Part shown: piece after piece, positions 17,104 through 18,088 of the stretch | Layout of the letters: each line of letters starts with the position of its first letter | How positions within the stretch are numbered: position 1 is the first letter of the stretch | Source: an uncultured Oscillospiraceae bacterium | GTDB lineage: Bacteria > Bacillota > Clostridia > Oscillospirales > Ruminococcaceae | Assembly: GCA_900539695.1 (NCBI GenBank) | Contig: UQDG01000031.1 | Location: 1 to 18,088 of the forward strand | Length of the DNA stretch: 18,088 bases | Direction of reading: 5' to 3' | The notes under the pieces: generated by a model | The model's database searches: none | What the model was told of the DNA's origin: nothing | What the model saw: the letters and a program-made list of their open reading frames with translations, nothing else | Made by a program: the position numbers and the translations under genes

Positions 17104-17190
17104 GGGGCAAAGCTCTCCTTATAAACGGCACATGCAGTATCGTCTCAACATCTTGTGTTTTTGTGCCAGGGTGATTCAATATCTGCTAAC

Positions 17191-17219
17191 AGTATACCAG
17201 CTTATGCCGCCCACTGCAA
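17191..17219 (-). promoter_or_regulatory. probable nrdG promoter
   Basis: Minus strand: -10 TATACT (17196-17191), 17-base spacer, -35-like TTGCAG (17219-17214). It gives an nrdG leader of about 80 bases. It is about 150 bp from the nearest NrdR-like box. Confidence 0.5.
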
Positions 17220-17367
17220 GCCCCGCCCCGACGCAGAGCGTGCGATATTTCGCGCTGCATCGACACAAATCCTGTCAATTGGCAACATCTCCCCAAAATA
17301 GCCAAAAAAACAGGCTTATTTTCTACGCGGTTGTAGCCGCAGCATTTTCATCGTTGGAACGTTCGAA

Positions 17368-17383
17368 ATGCAATATTTTGTCG
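17368..17383. promoter_or_regulatory. NrdR box 1 (imperfect)
   Basis: ATGCAATATTTTGTCG fits the core of the 16-bp NrdR consensus (ACACWATATATWGTGT) at most central positions. It is imperfect on its own, but its 15-bp distance to the perfect palindrome at 17399-17414 is the spacing known for paired NrdR boxes. Confidence 0.65.
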
Positions 17384-17398
17384 TGTCGAAATTTAGCA

Positions 17399-17414
17399 CC
17401 ACTATATATAGTGG
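17399..17414. promoter_or_regulatory. NrdR box 2 (perfect palindrome)
   Basis: CCACTATATATAGTGG is a perfect 16-bp palindrome whose core CTATATATAG matches the NrdR box consensus. NrdR is an ATP-cone repressor that senses ATP/dATP and represses ribonucleotide reductase genes. The box ends 9 bp before the nrdD -35 element. Confidence 0.82.
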
Positions 17415-17423
17415 TTTTCTCCC

Positions 17424-17452
17424 TTGACTTTTTTCCCCCGCTGCGATAAGAT
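17424..17452 (+). promoter_or_regulatory. sigma-A promoter of nrdD
   Basis: -35 TTGACT (17424-17429, 5 of 6), 17-base spacer, -10 TAAGAT (17447-17452, 4 of 6). The likely transcription start near 17459 leaves a leader of about 80 bases. Confidence 0.7.
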
Positions 17453-17463
17453 AGATTTGCTCG

Positions 17464-17486
17464 CCAAACGGAGTTTGTACGTTTGG
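17464..17486 (+). promoter_or_regulatory. 5' leader hairpin of nrdD
   Basis: CCAAACG (17464-17470) pairs perfectly with CGTTTGG (17480-17486) around a 9-base loop, within a few bases of the predicted transcript start. It could stabilise the mRNA end; no known riboswitch fits. Confidence 0.4.
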
Positions 17487-17538
17487 AACTTGTATACAGT
17501 TTGTATATTTCAGATAGATCAGTGTTAGGAGTGTCAGC

Positions 17539-18088
17539 ATGAAAATCATCAAACGCAACGGCAGTGAGGCCGTCTTCGACATTACAAAAATTATTGCAGC
17601 CATTACTAAGGCCAACCATGTCGTGCCGGAAAGCCAGCGTTTGACCAAAGAGCAGATCATCGAGATCAGCGACCATGTGCAGACCAGCTGCCTGTCCCGC
17701 GGCCACGCCATGAACGTGGAGGAGATTCAGGACCTGGTCGAGGATGAGATCATGCAGACCGGTGCCTTTGAGGTTGCCCGTAAATATATCACCTACCGCT
17801 ATGTGCAGAGCCTGAAGCGCACCCACAACACGACGGACGACAAGATCCTCTCCCTCATCGAGTGCAATAACGAGGAAGTCAAGCAGGAGAACTCCAACAA
17901 GAACCCCACCGTCAACAGCGTGCAGCGCGACTACATGGCCGGCGAAGTCAGCAAGGACTTGACCATGCGTATGCTGCTGCCCCCGGAGATCGTCAAGGCC
18001 CATGAGGAAGGCATCATCCACTTCCACGATGCCGACTACTACGCCCAGCACATGCACAACTGCGACCTGGTCAATCTGGACGACATGC
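17539..18088 (+). CDS. nrdD: anaerobic ribonucleoside-triphosphate reductase, N-terminal part (cut by window end)
   Basis: Class III reductase that makes deoxyribonucleotides from NTPs by a glycyl radical mechanism; it needs NrdG for activation. Only the first 183 codons are in the window, open to the end. The N-terminus MKIIKRNGSEAVFDITKIIAAITKA begins an ATP-cone allosteric domain (about 1-95), with RGHAMNVEEIQDLVEDEIM and ARKYITYRYVQ as its later part. After it come NKNPTVNSVQRDYMAGEVSKD and GIIHFHDADYYAQHMHNCDL, typical of NrdD. The catalytic cysteines and C-terminal Gly radical site are outside the window. AGGAG stands 7 bases before the ATG. Confidence 0.96.
   Translation, partial: MKIIKRNGSEAVFDITKIIAAITKANHVVPESQRLTKEQIIEISDHVQTSCLSRGHAMNVEEIQDLVEDEIMQTGAFEVARKYITYRYVQSLKRTHNTTDDKILSLIECNNEEVKQENSNKNPTVNSVQRDYMAGEVSKDLTMRMLLPPEIVKAHEEGIIHFHDADYYAQHMHNCDLVNLDDM

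Larger units (their letters stand above)
17104..17538. other. 435-bp divergent nrdG/nrdD regulatory region
   Basis: No gene is seen here. It holds an nrdG promoter (17191-17219), two NrdR-box-like operators (17368-17383 and 17399-17414), the nrdD promoter (17424-17452) and a leader hairpin (17464-17486). I cannot assign 17220-17367; it is AT-rich with a few short inverted repeats. Confidence 0.75.

Noticed and set aside
17273..17278. Perfect minus-strand -35 TTGACA upstream of nrdG
   Set aside because: No -10 like sequence stands 16 to 18 bases downstream; the pair at 17191-17219 is better spaced.
17323..18057. Minus-strand frame of about 244 codons over the end of the window
   Set aside because: It is antisense to nrdD, whose plus-strand translation is clearly recognisable, and it runs through the nrdD promoter and NrdR boxes.

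Overview
The window looks like chromosomal DNA of a GC-rich anaerobic Firmicute, most likely in the Oscillospiraceae/Ruminococcaceae (Faecalibacterium, Subdoligranulum or Gemmiger type). This is an inference from three things: an A/V-type ATPase operon, an oxygen-sensitive class III ribonucleotide reductase, and protein sequences and intergenic repeats of a kind common in that group. No rRNA, tRNA, CRISPR array, prophage or transposase gene was found. Gene density is high.

Layout. (1) 1-51 is the cut end of a short inverted-repeat element. (2) 60-5924, all minus strand, holds, in transcription order, a MATE exporter, a CLC-family anion transporter of CLC-F-like type, alanine racemase (alr) and LepA/EF4. 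Separate promoters can be seen before the MATE gene, before the CLC gene and probably before alr; alr and lepA overlap by one base. (3) 6113-14651, minus strand, is a complete nine-gene A/V-type ATPase operon in the order G/H-C-I-K-F-E-A-B-D. It has a good promoter at 14701-14728 and a strong hairpin terminator at 6062-6086. A 56-bp palindromic element sits between I and K. (4) 14781-15254 (minus) is a small DUF2798-type membrane protein and 15608-16306 (plus) a YoaK/DUF1275 membrane protein, divergent from a shared 353-bp intergenic region. (5) 16306-16481 is a complete 176-bp MITE-like element with near-perfect 20-bp terminal inverted repeats. Its left 55 bp, flank included, are identical and inverted to window bases 1-55. 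(6) nrdG (minus) and nrdD (plus, cut by the window end) are divergent rather than in the usual nrdDG order. Two NrdR-box-like operators with 15 bp between them lie just upstream of the nrdD promoter.

How the genes work together. The ATPase couples ATP to H+ or Na+ movement across the membrane. The CLC and MATE proteins next to it are typical users of such gradients. alr supplies D-alanine for peptidoglycan, lepA acts on the ribosome, and nrdD/nrdG make deoxyribonucleotides without oxygen. No wholly new multi-gene system is evident. The least ordinary parts are the two kinds of non-coding palindromic element, the paired NrdR boxes at a divergent nrdD/nrdG locus, the CLC-F-like transporter with an unusual first filter motif, and the secreted-type N-terminus on the ATPase rotor subunit K.
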